Source of the DNA: PXAH01 sp964605645
GTDB lineage: Bacteria; Omnitrophota; Gorgyraeia; Duberdicusellales; 4484-171
DNA length: 38,920 nt
Reading direction: 5' to 3'
NCBI GenBank assembly: GCA_964605645.1
Contig: CAZSDJ010000013.1
Location: 1 to 38,920 of the forward strand
Under the pieces are notes generated by a model, which saw only the letters and a list, made by a program, of their open reading frames with translations, was not told the origin of the DNA and ran no database searches. Both the position numbers and the translations under genes were made by a program. Of the stretch, positions 1 through 7,156 are shown in pieces; within the stretch, counting starts at the first letter, position 1; each line of letters opens with the position of its first letter.

Positions 1-65
1 AAAACAGCTTTTACTTAAGTTCGCGGCTCCCTAAAAAAAATGGGGAAACTCCAGAAAATTTTATA

Positions 66-94
66 TTGACAAATCACCAAAATATATATATTAT
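66..94 (+). promoter_or_regulatory. Sigma-70-like promoter of the small membrane protein gene
   Basis: TTGACA at 66-71 and TATTAT at 89-94 are separated by 17 bp, the standard spacing for a housekeeping promoter. The gene starts about 39 bp downstream behind the ribosome site AAGGAGG. Seen directly; activity is inferred. Confidence 0.6.
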
Positions 95-132
95 TAAATT
101 AGTTTTGTAAACAAAAGTTAAGGAGGTTTGAA

Positions 133-327
133 ATGGCAGAAGAACAAAAGAAAGGCGGCGCAGGTGTAAAGACTGCATTAAAAATTATTCTCGGTCTTAT
201 TTTCATCGGCTTAGGTATCTGGGCTATTATTGCTTGGTGGAGCAGCCTGCTGGTAGTTATTAAAGGCTGTATCGGTTTGTTCGCAATTTTAGCCGGTGCA
301 ATCACCATTGCAATCGCTAAAGAGTAA
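133..327 (+). CDS. Small membrane protein, unknown function
   Basis: This is a 64-residue protein. It has a charged, Lys-rich start (MAEEQKKGG) and then two hydrophobic stretches at about residues 16-36 and 41-61, so it probably sits in the inner membrane as a hairpin. The ATG follows AAGGAGG at a good distance. The gene has its own sigma-70-like promoter and a strong rho-independent terminator, so it is a single-gene transcript and probably well expressed. I do not recognise the family; the antisense frame here is a shadow. Confidence 0.75.
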   Translation: MAEEQKKGGAGVKTALKIILGLIFIGLGIWAIIAWWSSLLVVIKGCIGLFAILAGAITIAIAKE

Positions 328-351
328 TTACATTATCTCTAAAAATTTATC

Positions 352-381
352 AGGCAGGCTAAGAGATTAGCCTGCCTTTTC
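352..381 (+). terminator. Rho-independent terminator
   Basis: A perfect 9-bp stem (AGGCAGGCT at 352-360, AGCCTGCCT at 369-377) with an 8-nt loop is followed by TTTTCTTTT. It closes the small membrane protein gene, 24 bp after its stop codon. Confidence 0.85.
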
Positions 382-482
382 TTTTACTTGTCTTTAACAT
401 TTTTTTCTTTTTTTTTGTTTTAGATATGATAGAATTATTCAATTAATTTTTAAATTTACCAACAAATCACAAATCACAAAAC

Positions 483-3400
483 ATGCCAAGTTATAGCTTA
501 CAAAAAGACGGAACATTTGTAATTAAAGATTATAATCAGGCCGGCCCTTTTTCTAACTTTTTACCCGGGATCGCCGGCAGTTGGGGGGTACCGCTTTGGG
601 TTTTTTATGTAAATCGTGGTCAAGCCATATCCAGTTTTGGACTTAAAGATAAAGACGGCGCAATCAGTGAGTTTTTTCCCGCCAATAAGGCCTACAGCCT
701 GACCCCAAATTTTGGTTTTCGCACCTTTATCAAAAATAATAAAGGTGACTTCTATGAGCCCTTTAGTATCGAAAAAAAATCTTCGCAAATTTCCCAAATC
801 TTACGGGTTAAATCAGCTAGCCTGGAAATTGCTGATCAAAACCTAAAATTTGGCTTAGCCACAAAAGTTAAATATTTCAATTTCAGTAATCAACCCGTTG
901 GAGCCCTGGCGAGAAAAGTTACTTTCACCAATATTTCTGACAAAACCCTAGATTTAGAAATTCTCGACGGCCTCGCCAGAATAATCCCTTACGGTACAGC
1001 TAACGGTTTCCTAAAAGAGATGTCGCGGACGGTAGAGGCTTGGATGCATGCTTACCCAGAAAAAAACTATGCTTTGTTTCGCTTGATAGTGGACCCTACC
1101 GATGTATCCCAGACCACCTATATTCAGGGAGCAAATTTTAATTATTCTTTCTACCCAGAAAATGGCAAAAAGATTCATCCTACTTTAGTTGTTGATCCGG
1201 CCAAAGCGTTCGGCACTAATTTATCTTTAACTTATCCGGCTGAATTTGTAAAGAAAAAGTTTAACCCCAAGGCTAAGCAAATTTTATCCGGTAAAACCCC
1301 GTCTGCTTTCAGTTATCTTCAACTTAAAATAAAACCAAACCGGAGCATCACGCTTTACAATTTATTCGGGGCGGCCTTTTCTCCCGAACCCATTAAAAAA
1401 ATTATAGCTAAACTCAATACAAATTTATTAGAAAAGCAAGAAAAAGAAAATAATCAAATCATTGCAGATATCAAAGGTAATGCTTTCTGCCGTTCCTCTT
1501 CTTACCACTTTGACCATTATCTCAGTTCCACTTATCTCGATAATATTCTCAGGGGCGGTTACCCTTACCAGCCGCACCAAGCTAGGCCTGAGCAAAAAGT
1601 TCTTCCTTATTATATATTTAGCCGCAAACACGGCGACCCCGAACGCGATTATAATTATTTCAATCTCTCTCCTTCTTATTTTTCCGAAGGCCAAGGCAAT
1701 TACCGCGACGTAAATCAAAATCGGCGCCTCGATTTATTTTTTAAACCGGCTCTCGGCGCAAACAATATAGTTTATTTTCTAAACTTAATTCAAGCCGATG
1801 GTTACAACCCTTTGGTCGTAAAAGGTGAGAAACTTTATTTTAGCCCCGGTAAGGCAAAAGAGTTATTAAAAAAATATAAAATAAAGAAGCAGAAATTTCT
1901 CCATCTACTCACCAAAGGTTTTTATTTAGGTGATTTTTTTCAGATGTTACTCCCCGAAGATGGAGTTAAAGACCGAGAGCAATTAACCTTCGATCTCCTC
2001 AAAGATGCAGTCAGAAAAACTGAAGCAGCCCACGGCGAAGGCTACTGGATAGACCACTGGCGCTACAACTTAGATTTAATTGAAAGTTTTTTAATGTTTT
2101 ATCCCGATAAGTTAACAGAATTATTTTTCCATATTCCCTTTAATTTTTACGATGATAAGTATAAAATCAAACCCCGCCCGCGCCGCTATGTGTTGCGCAA
2201 CAATCGTGTTTTCCAAGGCGAGTCGCTGGAAGTAGATAAGAAGAAGGCTGAAATTATTAAAAACAGAAAACAAAATAAACACCTGCTCCGGGATGCCCAA
2301 GGCGAAGTTTACACTGCCAATTTGGCGGAGAAGTTACTGGTATTGATTTTAAACAAAGCCGCTTCCTTTGACCCGGCCGGCTTAGGGCTGGAGATGGAGG
2401 CGGCAAAGCCGGGCTGGTGCGACTCTTTAAACGGCCTGCCGGCTTTATTTGGTTCATCACTCTGTGAAACCTTTGAACTCAAGCGAGCCGCTCTCCTCTT
2501 AAAAACTGCAATAACTCAACCTCAACCTTCCGCCAAAAGTGGATCCGCCTCCGGCGGAAAATCTACCCCCGTTTCCCAAACTATTCTCAACTTTTTTAAT
2601 TCTTTACAGAAATTAATCAAAACTTACAATCGCAGCAAAGCCAAAGATAAAGATTTTAATTATTGGGATAAAGCAAATAAATTAAAAGAAAATTTTCGCC
2701 AGAATTCTTTTTATCAACTCTCCGCTAACACCAATAATTTAAATCTAAAGAAAATAGAGGAGTTTCTGACGGCATTAATTAAAAAAATTGATAAAAATTT
2801 AGCCAAAGCAAAAGACCAAAAAACAAAACTCTATTATACCTACTTTACCTACCGGGTAACTGATTACAAAAAGCGAAATCATGCTATCTACCCGCAAAAA
2901 TTTGAACGCCACAACCTGCCCTTGTTTTTAGAAGGTATAGTTCATGCCCTGCGTTGTCATTGCGAAGTAGGAACAAAACGAAAAAGTTCAGTCATTGCGA
3001 GGAGCAAAGCGACGAAGCAATCCCTTTATCAGAATGTAAAAAAATCAGCCCTCTACGATCAAAAACTAAAGATGTATAAACTTAATGATTCTTTGGCCAA
3101 AGAATCATTAGATATCGGCCGCAGCCGCATCTTTAACCCCGGCTGGCTGGAGAATGAGTCTATCTGGCTCCATATGGAGTATAAGTATTTATTAGAAATA
3201 TTAAAAGGTGGCCTTTATCCGCAATTTTTTCTTGAATTTAAAAACGCTGCCGTTTGTTACCAGAACCCTAACACCTACGGAAGAAGCATCTTAGAAAACT
3301 CATCTTTTTTAGCCGGCTCATCTCACCCCGATAAAACCATCCACGGCAAAGGCTTTGTGGCCCGTCTCACCGGCGCCACCGCCGAATTACTCCATATCTG

Positions 3401-3713
3401 GATCTTATTATCTTTAGGCCACCACCCTTTTTCCCTTGATAAAAAGGGCGAGCTTGTTTTTAGTCCCAGTCCGATTTTAGAAGCAAACCTCTTTACCGCC
3501 AAAAACACCTATTCTTTCAAAGCTTTTTCTAAAACTTTAATAATTTATCATAACCCCAAAAAATTAGATACTTTTGCCAAAAATTGCAAAATCAAAAAAA
3601 TAGACCTGCAATTAGCCGATAAAACCGTAAGTTTTAAACAGAAAGTAAAAGGAAAATTTGCCGAAGCCATTCGCAATCAACAAGTTACAAAAATAGATAT
3701 TCACCTGGGTTAA
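483..3713 (+). CDS. GH94/GT36-like carbohydrate phosphorylase, large form
   Basis: This 1,076-residue protein resembles the cellobiose/chitobiose phosphorylase family (GH94, formerly GT36). The family splits beta-linked disaccharides with phosphate to give a sugar-1-phosphate. The first ~300 residues have the beta-sandwich look of the family's N-terminal domain (for example GSWGVPLWVFYVNRGQ near residue 30), followed by a helical region with GQGNYRDVNQNRR near residue 410 and GYWIDHWRYNLDLIE near 520, as in the (alpha/alpha)6 barrel. There is no signal peptide, so it is probably cytoplasmic. Two low-complexity segments, at about residues 682-697 and 824-850, are encoded by palindromic repeats inserted in frame and are not family sequence. 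Exact substrate and catalytic acid cannot be told from sequence alone. The gene is monocistronic, and the following gene has its own leader. Confidence 0.7.
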   Translation: MPSYSLQKDGTFVIKDYNQAGPFSNFLPGIAGSWGVPLWVFYVNRGQAISSFGLKDKDGAISEFFPANKAYSLTPNFGFRTFIKNNKGDFYEPFSIEKKSSQISQILRVKSASLEIADQNLKFGLATKVKYFNFSNQPVGALARKVTFTNISDKTLDLEILDGLARIIPYGTANGFLKEMSRTVEAWMHAYPEKNYALFRLIVDPTDVSQTTYIQGANFNYSFYPENGKKIHPTLVVDPAKAFGTNLSLTYPAEFVKKKFNPKAKQILSGKTPSAFSYLQLKIKPNRSITLYNLFGAAFSPEPIKKIIAKLNTNLLEKQEKENNQIIADIKGNAFCRSSSYHFDHYLSSTYLDNILRGGYPYQPHQARPEQKVLPYYIFSRKHGDPERDYNYFNLSPSYFSEGQGNYRDVNQNRRLDLFFKPALGANNIVYFLNLIQADGYNPLVVKGEKLYFSPGKAKELLKKYKIKKQKFLHLLTKGFYLGDFFQMLLPEDGVKDREQLTFDLLKDAVRKTEAAHGEGYWIDHWRYNLDLIESFLMFYPDKLTELFFHIPFNFYDDKYKIKPRPRRYVLRNNRVFQGESLEVDKKKAEIIKNRKQNKHLLRDAQGEVYTANLAEKLLVLILNKAASFDPAGLGLEMEAAKPGWCDSLNGLPALFGSSLCETFELKRAALLLKTAITQPQPSAKSGSASGGKSTPVSQTILNFFNSLQKLIKTYNRSKAKDKDFNYWDKANKLKENFRQNSFYQLSANTNNLNLKKIEEFLTALIKKIDKNLAKAKDQKTKLYYTYFTYRVTDYKKRNHAIYPQKFERHNLPLFLEGIVHALRCHCEVGTKRKSSVIARSKATKQSLYQNVKKSALYDQKLKMYKLNDSLAKESLDIGRSRIFNPGWLENESIWLHMEYKYLLEILKGGLYPQFFLEFKNAAVCYQNPNTYGRSILENSSFLAGSSHPDKTIHGKGFVARLTGATAELLHIWILLSLGHHPFSLDKKGELVFSPSPILEANLFTAKNTYSFKAFSKTLIIYHNPKKLDTFAKNCKIKKIDLQLADKTVSFKQKVKGKFAEAIRNQQVTKIDIHLG
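2529..2562 (+). repeat. Small palindromic repeat inside the GH94-like gene
   Basis: TCCGCC occurs at 2529-2534 and again at 2544-2549, the second pairing with GGCGGA at 2553-2558 over a 3-nt loop. It encodes a Ser/Gly/Lys-rich linker (SAKSGSASGGKS) that looks foreign to the enzyme. It is in frame and adds no stop, so the host protein probably tolerates it as a surface loop. Confidence 0.6.
2955..3023 (+). repeat. Dispersed palindromic repeat inserted in frame in the GH94-like gene
   Basis: GTCATTGCGA occurs twice (at about 2956 and 2991) and the right end reads GCGACGAAGCAATC, the signature of a widespread intergenic palindromic repeat family. In this frame it is read as CHCEVGTKRKSSVIARSK and following residues, a peptide typical of such repeats when they fall inside genes. 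A related copy lies in the intergenic region near 5650-5720. The reading frame of the enzyme continues on both sides. Confidence 0.75.
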
Positions 3714-4112
3714 TTGGTGAGTGGTGAGTGGTTGATTAATCGATTTTATCTGTGTAATCTATATTTCATCTGTGTAATCAGTGATTTTTCCGTAGTTTGA
3801 CCAAGATAAAAAAAATCACAATAAACCCTTGACAACTAACTAATTATTTGACAAAATTAACTAAGTTCTTTGAAACAAAACTATTCTGTATCAGTTTCGA
3901 ATTTCGATTTTAGTATTTAGTGTTTCGAATTTCGATTTTCGAATTTCGAATTTCAATTAAAGGTTATCTCAGTTATACGCTTGAGGTAGTTTTAGTCTGG
4001 CCAAAAAGGAGGTGATGCAAAAATAATAGCCGTGAAATTACCAAAAATATTCAGGCGTTATAACATAGAATAGGAATTAACAAGGAATGTTAACCTTGTG
4101 CGATAAATTTCA
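3714..4112. other. Gene-free region with TTCGAATTTCG-type repeats
   Basis: No plausible gene is seen between the GH94-like gene and the porin leader. A short imperfect direct repeat (CTGTGTAATC, about 3750 and 3770) is followed by two TTGACA hexamers (3829, 3848) without convincing -10 boxes. At 3895-3954 there is a run of TTTCGAATTTCGATTTT units. The same simple-sequence family recurs upstream of spoVG near 6790-6886. AAGGAGGTGATG at about 4007 resembles a ribosome site, but no open frame follows it. Confidence 0.5.
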
Positions 4113-4138
4113 CCCGCCGAAGCCTTGGCGTAGGCGGG
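4113..4138 (+). repeat. GC-rich 26-bp hairpin in the porin leader
   Basis: CCCGCC (4113-4118) pairs with GGCGGG (4133-4138), and an inner GCC/GGC pair lies inside it. It sits about 26 bp before the porin start codon in an otherwise AT-rich leader. It resembles dispersed small hairpin repeats of candidate-phylum genomes; related ACCCGCC sequence occurs after tRNA-Ser(GGA) at about 32823. It might also affect translation or mRNA stability. Confidence 0.6.
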
Positions 4139-4164
4139 CCTTAATCCAAGAAGGAGGGTTTTTA

Positions 4165-5472
4165 ATGAGTAAGAAATTAATTTTATTAGTGGCTTTTCTG
4201 TCACTGGCTTTGCTGGGCAGCTCATTTGCAGCTGTAGAAAACATCAAAGTTAGCGGTGACATTAAGTCCGGAGCAATTACCAGAGATTTATCTTTAGGTT
4301 CGACTGCTCATGATGTAAAGGACCAAGAAGATTTTCTCTTTTCTCAAATCAGATTGCGCTTTGACGCTGATTTGACTGAAGGCGTATCTGCTGTTGTTAG
4401 TTTGATCAACGAAAGAATTTGGGGTGTTGAAGATAATTCTGATGGTGATACTGAAATTGACCTTGATCTAGCTTACATTCAGCTCAACGAATTCTTGTAT
4501 CAGCCGTTGACTGTTAAAATCGGTCGTCAAAATCTTTATTTTGGTAACGGCCTAATTATTGGCGACCCTGACACTAATCAGGTAGCTTCTAATAAAGTTC
4601 CTGCAGCTATCGGAGATTTATCTTTAAGAAAATCTTTTGATGCTGTACGTGGCACTTTAGACTATGCCCCTTACACTATCGATATGATCTATGCTAAAGT
4701 TGATGAAGGTGATACCAATGTAAGAGACGATATCACTCTTTGGGGTGCAAACGTTGCTTACGATTGGGCATCTTACAACGGGATTACCGAAGGCTACTTT
4801 TTTGCCGCCGACGGCAGAACTGGTGAACAAGTTGCCGAAGACCAAGATTACACCTACACTGTAGGTGGAAGAATGCAGTATGATCCTAATGACAACATCA
4901 CTTTAGGCGCCGAAGGTGCTTATCAGTTTGGTGATGCTAATAGTGGAACAACTGGCGACGAAGATGAACATTTAAGTGCATTTGCAGCTCAATTGATGAG
5001 TGAGTACAGATTCTTAAATGACTACAACGCTAAACTTGGTTTAAACTTTACCTACTTAAGTGGTAACGATGATGCTGGCAATAATTACAATGCTTGGGAT
5101 CCTTTATTTGAAGATCAATCTCCGGCTGAAATTATCAACATTATGTTTGCTAACACTAACATGATGTACACTAACTTGAGCGGTTCCATGATGCCCAGAG
5201 AAGATGTTACTTTAGGCCTTTCCTGGACATGGGCCAAATTGGCTGAAAATCTTGATGCAGGAGATACAATTGATTATCGCGATGCTGAGCTTTCAATTGA
5301 TCGTGATGACACAGAAATCGGTAACGAAATCGATGCTTACGCTCTTTATGACTACACCGAAGATGTACAAATTAAATTAACCGGCGCCTGGTTTATGCCC
5401 GGCAGTCTGTTTACCGAAGCAAACGAAGACTTGGCCTACTCACTAAGAGCCGGCATCAACGTCGACTTCTAA
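4165..5472 (+). CDS. Outer-membrane beta-barrel porin (alginate-export-like)
   Basis: The 435-residue product starts at the ATG behind AAGGAGG (4150-4156), not at the upstream ATG at 4087, which would put the signal peptide 26 residues inside the protein. Residues 1-22 are a classic signal peptide ending in SSFAA. The rest alternates polar and hydrophobic residues, is rich in Asp, Asn, Tyr and Gly, and ends in a C-terminal Phe (AGINVDF), as outer-membrane barrels do. The segment around INERIWG and LDLAYIQLNEF with VKIGRQNLYFGNG resembles the alginate_exp porin family. It probably lets solutes cross the outer membrane. This shows the host has a diderm envelope. A terminator follows directly. 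Confidence 0.75.
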   Translation: MSKKLILLVAFLSLALLGSSFAAVENIKVSGDIKSGAITRDLSLGSTAHDVKDQEDFLFSQIRLRFDADLTEGVSAVVSLINERIWGVEDNSDGDTEIDLDLAYIQLNEFLYQPLTVKIGRQNLYFGNGLIIGDPDTNQVASNKVPAAIGDLSLRKSFDAVRGTLDYAPYTIDMIYAKVDEGDTNVRDDITLWGANVAYDWASYNGITEGYFFAADGRTGEQVAEDQDYTYTVGGRMQYDPNDNITLGAEGAYQFGDANSGTTGDEDEHLSAFAAQLMSEYRFLNDYNAKLGLNFTYLSGNDDAGNNYNAWDPLFEDQSPAEIINIMFANTNMMYTNLSGSMMPREDVTLGLSWTWAKLAENLDAGDTIDYRDAELSIDRDDTEIGNEIDAYALYDYTEDVQIKLTGAWFMPGSLFTEANEDLAYSLRAGINVDF

Positions 5473-5496
5473 GACTGCTTACACACGAAACCACAA

Positions 5497-5530
5497 CCCC
5501 TCGTCCCAAAACGGACGGGGGTTTTTTTTA
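5497..5530 (+). terminator. Rho-independent terminator of the porin gene
   Basis: CCCCTCGTCC and GGACGGGGG form a GC-rich stem with one T-G pair and a short AAAA-type loop. The stem is followed by a run of eight T. It lies about 25 bp after the porin stop codon. Confidence 0.85.
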
Positions 5531-5542
5531 TCCCCCCAGACC

Positions 5543-5587
5543 CCACTATGCAACATTTTCGTTGACAACACTTTTGTTGCATAGTGG
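5543..5587. repeat. 44-bp palindromic repeat, copy 1
   Basis: CCACTATGCAACA (5543-5555) and TGTTGCATAGTGG (5575-5587) form a perfect 13-bp inverted repeat around a 19-nt centre. A copy identical over 44 bp lies at 6615-6658, on the other side of the MntA/HepT pair, and a partial copy (CCATGCAACATTT) lies near 6430. Confidence 0.85.
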
Positions 5588-5896
5588 ATTTTTCTTAAAG
5601 GTTTTGACAAGCACCCACCGTCATGAGTTTTGAGTATTAAAGATGCTAAGAACGACGAAGCAATCTCTAAAAAGAGTAGAAATTCTTCGTCGCTAACGCT
5701 TCTCAGAATGACAGGGGGTGGCGTTCCTTAAGGATGACAAGGGTGGGCTCCTTGAGTATGATCGTTTGCTTTTCAGAGGGGAAGATTTATTTTTTTAGGA
5801 ATTTTTAATTGCCAAAGAATGAATCTATGGCTATAATAATTTACGTTGGATGATTTCTTTAATATTTTTATAAATCTAAAAAAAAAGGAAGCACGA
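5588..5896. repeat. Intergenic region with a GACGAAG/CTTCGTC palindromic repeat
   Basis: No gene is seen. At about 5650-5720, GACGAAGCAATCTCT and AGAAATTCTTCGTCGC face each other, followed by CAGAATGACAGGG. This is the intergenic form of the repeat family also found inside the GH94-like gene (2955-3023). The remainder, up to the mntA ribosome site AAGGAAG at about 5887, shows no other structure. Confidence 0.65.
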
Positions 5897-6184
5897 ATGG
5901 ATTACAGTATTACTAAAATTAAAGAAAAGATTTTGCCTATCTTAAAGAATTATAATGCCCAGAGGGTGGCGCTTTTTGGTTCGGCAGCGCGAGGGCAAAT
6001 GCGCACAGATAGTGACATTGATATTTTAGTAGATATCGAAGCAGATATTAGTTTGCTTGAATTTATCGGGCTTAAGCAGGAAATAGAAGAAGCTTTGGGC
6101 CGAAAAGTAGATTTGGTAGAATATGACACCCTAAAACCTCTCATCAAAGAAAAAATTCTCAGGGAGCAAGTGAGGTTGTTATGA
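5897..6184 (+). CDS. mntA: MNT-type nucleotidyltransferase antitoxin (MntA-like)
   Basis: This 95-residue minimal nucleotidyltransferase has the family motif GSAARG at residues 28-33, the catalytic pair DID at 40-42, and a later acidic strand (KVDLVEYD). In known MntA/HepT pairs this enzyme inactivates the HEPN RNase by adding AMP units to a tyrosine in the toxin's RX4HXY motif. The ATG at 5897 follows AAGGAAG; an upstream ATG at 5846 would add 17 unlikely residues. It overlaps the HepT gene by 4 bp (ATGA), so the two are translated together. Family assignment is firm; antitoxin role is by family analogy. Confidence 0.85.
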   Translation: MDYSITKIKEKILPILKNYNAQRVALFGSAARGQMRTDSDIDILVDIEADISLLEFIGLKQEIEEALGRKVDLVEYDTLKPLIKEKILREQVRLL

Positions 6185-6417
6185 AAAGAAATGTAAAATT
6201 ATACATTGAAGATATGCTCACGGCTATTGCAGTTAAAAATATCCCCGAAGAAGTAAGATCCAATTATTCAGATATACCCTGGAAGCAGATTGCCGGAATG
6301 CGGGATGTACTTATTCATGAGTATTTTGGAGTAAATGTAAAACGTACCTTAAAAGTCGTAAAAGAAGATTTAGTTAAATTGAAAGTTAAACTATTAAAAA
6401 TAAAGAAAGATTTATAA
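6181..6417 (+). CDS. hepT: HEPN-domain toxin (HepT-like), internally shortened
   Basis: The 78-residue product keeps both ends of a HepT/DUF86 protein. The start MKRNVKLYIEDMLTAI matches the usual helix 1, and IPWKQIAGMRD leads into the RX4HXY motif R41-DVLI-H46-E-Y48. Normal family members are about 110 residues. The central part, usually containing a YT...F segment and the ...IIGEA helix, is missing between residues 17 and 18 while the frame is kept. The RNase motif and the AMP-acceptor tyrosine are intact, but a four-helix HEPN fold without the middle helix is unlikely to fold normally, so the toxin may be inactive. It overlaps mntA by 4 bp. Confidence 0.75.
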   Translation: MKRNVKLYIEDMLTAIAVKNIPEEVRSNYSDIPWKQIAGMRDVLIHEYFGVNVKRTLKVVKEDLVKLKVKLLKIKKDL

Positions 6418-6465
6418 ACATCCCCACCACCATGCAACATTTCTACTCATGAGGGGATGTCATGA

Positions 6466-6603
6466 GGGGACGTTTCTCTCGTCCATAACCCTATCTGCTT
6501 CAACCACTTACAAACAGGCGTTTTCCGCATTTAAAACCAATCGAAAAACAGTATATCATAAGCCATTGCTGCACAATAATTTATAAAGGAGGGAAACGTC
6601 CCC
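6466..6603. repeat. MITE-like 138-bp segment with 11-bp terminal inverted repeats
   Basis: GGGGACGTTTC (6466-6476) is the perfect reverse complement of GAAACGTCCCC (6593-6603). The inside has no open frame of note. GGGACGTTT-type ends are common in small non-autonomous repeats of environmental bacteria. Since it lies between a partial and a complete ATGCAACA palindrome, it may have inserted into one of them. Confidence 0.55.
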
Positions 6604-6614
6604 TTTTTTGCACG

Positions 6615-6658
6615 CCACTATGCAACATTTTCGTTGACAACACTTTTGTTGCATAGTG
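6615..6658. repeat. 44-bp palindromic repeat, copy 2
   Basis: It is identical to 5543-5586, including the 19-nt centre. Together the two copies bracket the mntA/hepT pair and the MITE-like segment. Confidence 0.85.
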
Positions 6659-6739
6659 AGTAAAAAGCTAATAAAATCAATCTATATTTGTGTTAACCGC
6701 GGTAGTTGATAAATTTTTTTTAATTTTTTTTAATTTTTT

Positions 6740-6773
6740 TGAAAGAATTTGGCGTTTCATTTCGTCTATAAGT
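6740..6773 (+). promoter_or_regulatory. ECF-sigma-like promoter upstream of spoVG-dprA
   Basis: TGAAAG (6740-6745), a 17-bp spacer and CGTCTATAAGT (6763-6773) form a pattern like an ECF promoter (-10 of CGTC type). The same two boxes with exactly the same spacing occur on the minus strand at 29352-29385, before the anti-sigma gene; the last 20 bp are identical in both. The start codon of spoVG is about 126 bp further on, past a block of repeats. Confidence 0.7.
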
Positions 6774-6789
6774 AAAGGGGCAAATAAAA

Positions 6790-6886
6790 ATTCGAAATAC
6801 GAAATCTAAAACAGGAAATCCGAAGTTCGAAATCAAAGATAATTATTTCGTATTTCGATATTCGAATTTCGGATTTTCAAAACTAA
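6790..6886. repeat. TTCGAATTTCG-type inverted repeats in the spoVG leader
   Basis: AATTCGAAATACGAAAT at the left and ATTTCGTATTTCG at the right are complementary over most of their length, and AATCCGAAGTTCGAAAT faces ATTCGAATTTCGGATT. The leader RNA of spoVG could fold into a long AT-rich hairpin. The same repeat family lies at 3895-3954. AAGGAGG at 6887-6893 follows just before the start codon. Confidence 0.6.
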
Positions 6887-6898
6887 AGGAGGCAGAAG

Positions 6899-7156
6899 AT
6901 GGATTTAGAGTTCAAAGTTACCCGGCTCTATAAGTTTGACGGCGAAGGGCCGCTGAAGGCAATCTGTGATCTTTCAATTGCTGATCAGTTCTTGGTAAAA
7001 GGTTTTCGGATTATCGAAGGCAAGAATGGATTATTTGTGGGGGTACCGCGGGAGCAAGGTAAAGATGGGAAGTGGTACAACAGAGTATTTCCTTTAACTT
7101 CAGAAACCCGCAAATACCTCGACCAGGTTGTTTTGTTTGCCTATGAAAACAGTTGA
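6899..7156 (+). CDS. spoVG: SpoVG-family nucleic-acid-binding regulator
   Basis: The 85-residue protein matches the SpoVG family along its length: an N-terminal strand region (FKVTRLYKFDGEGPLKAICDLSI), the conserved GFRIIEGKNGLFVGVP motif at about residues 44-59, and a C-terminal helix beginning PLTSETRKYLDQ. SpoVG proteins bind DNA and RNA and act as global regulators even in bacteria that do not sporulate. The ATG follows AAGGAGG at ideal spacing. The dprA ATG lies inside its last codons (14-bp overlap), so the two genes share a transcript, probably started at the ECF-like promoter near 6773. Confidence 0.85.
   Translation: MDLEFKVTRLYKFDGEGPLKAICDLSIADQFLVKGFRIIEGKNGLFVGVPREQGKDGKWYNRVFPLTSETRKYLDQVVLFAYENS

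Larger units (their letters stand above)
6418..6739. other. Repeat-filled gap after hepT
   Basis: This stretch has no gene. It holds a partial palindrome near 6430, a 138-bp segment with terminal inverted repeats (6466-6603) and the second 44-bp palindrome (6615-6658). A short tandem of TTAATTTTTTT units (about 6718-6740) follows, immediately before the ECF-like promoter of spoVG. Confidence 0.5.

Noticed and set aside
1428..1718. Antisense frames inside the GH94-like gene
   Set aside because: They follow the codon pattern of the sense gene and have no ribosome sites or recognisable motifs.
3895..3954. CRISPR array in the TTCGAATTTCG repeats
   Set aside because: Units are short, irregular and adjacent without spacers of constant size, and no cas genes are in the window.
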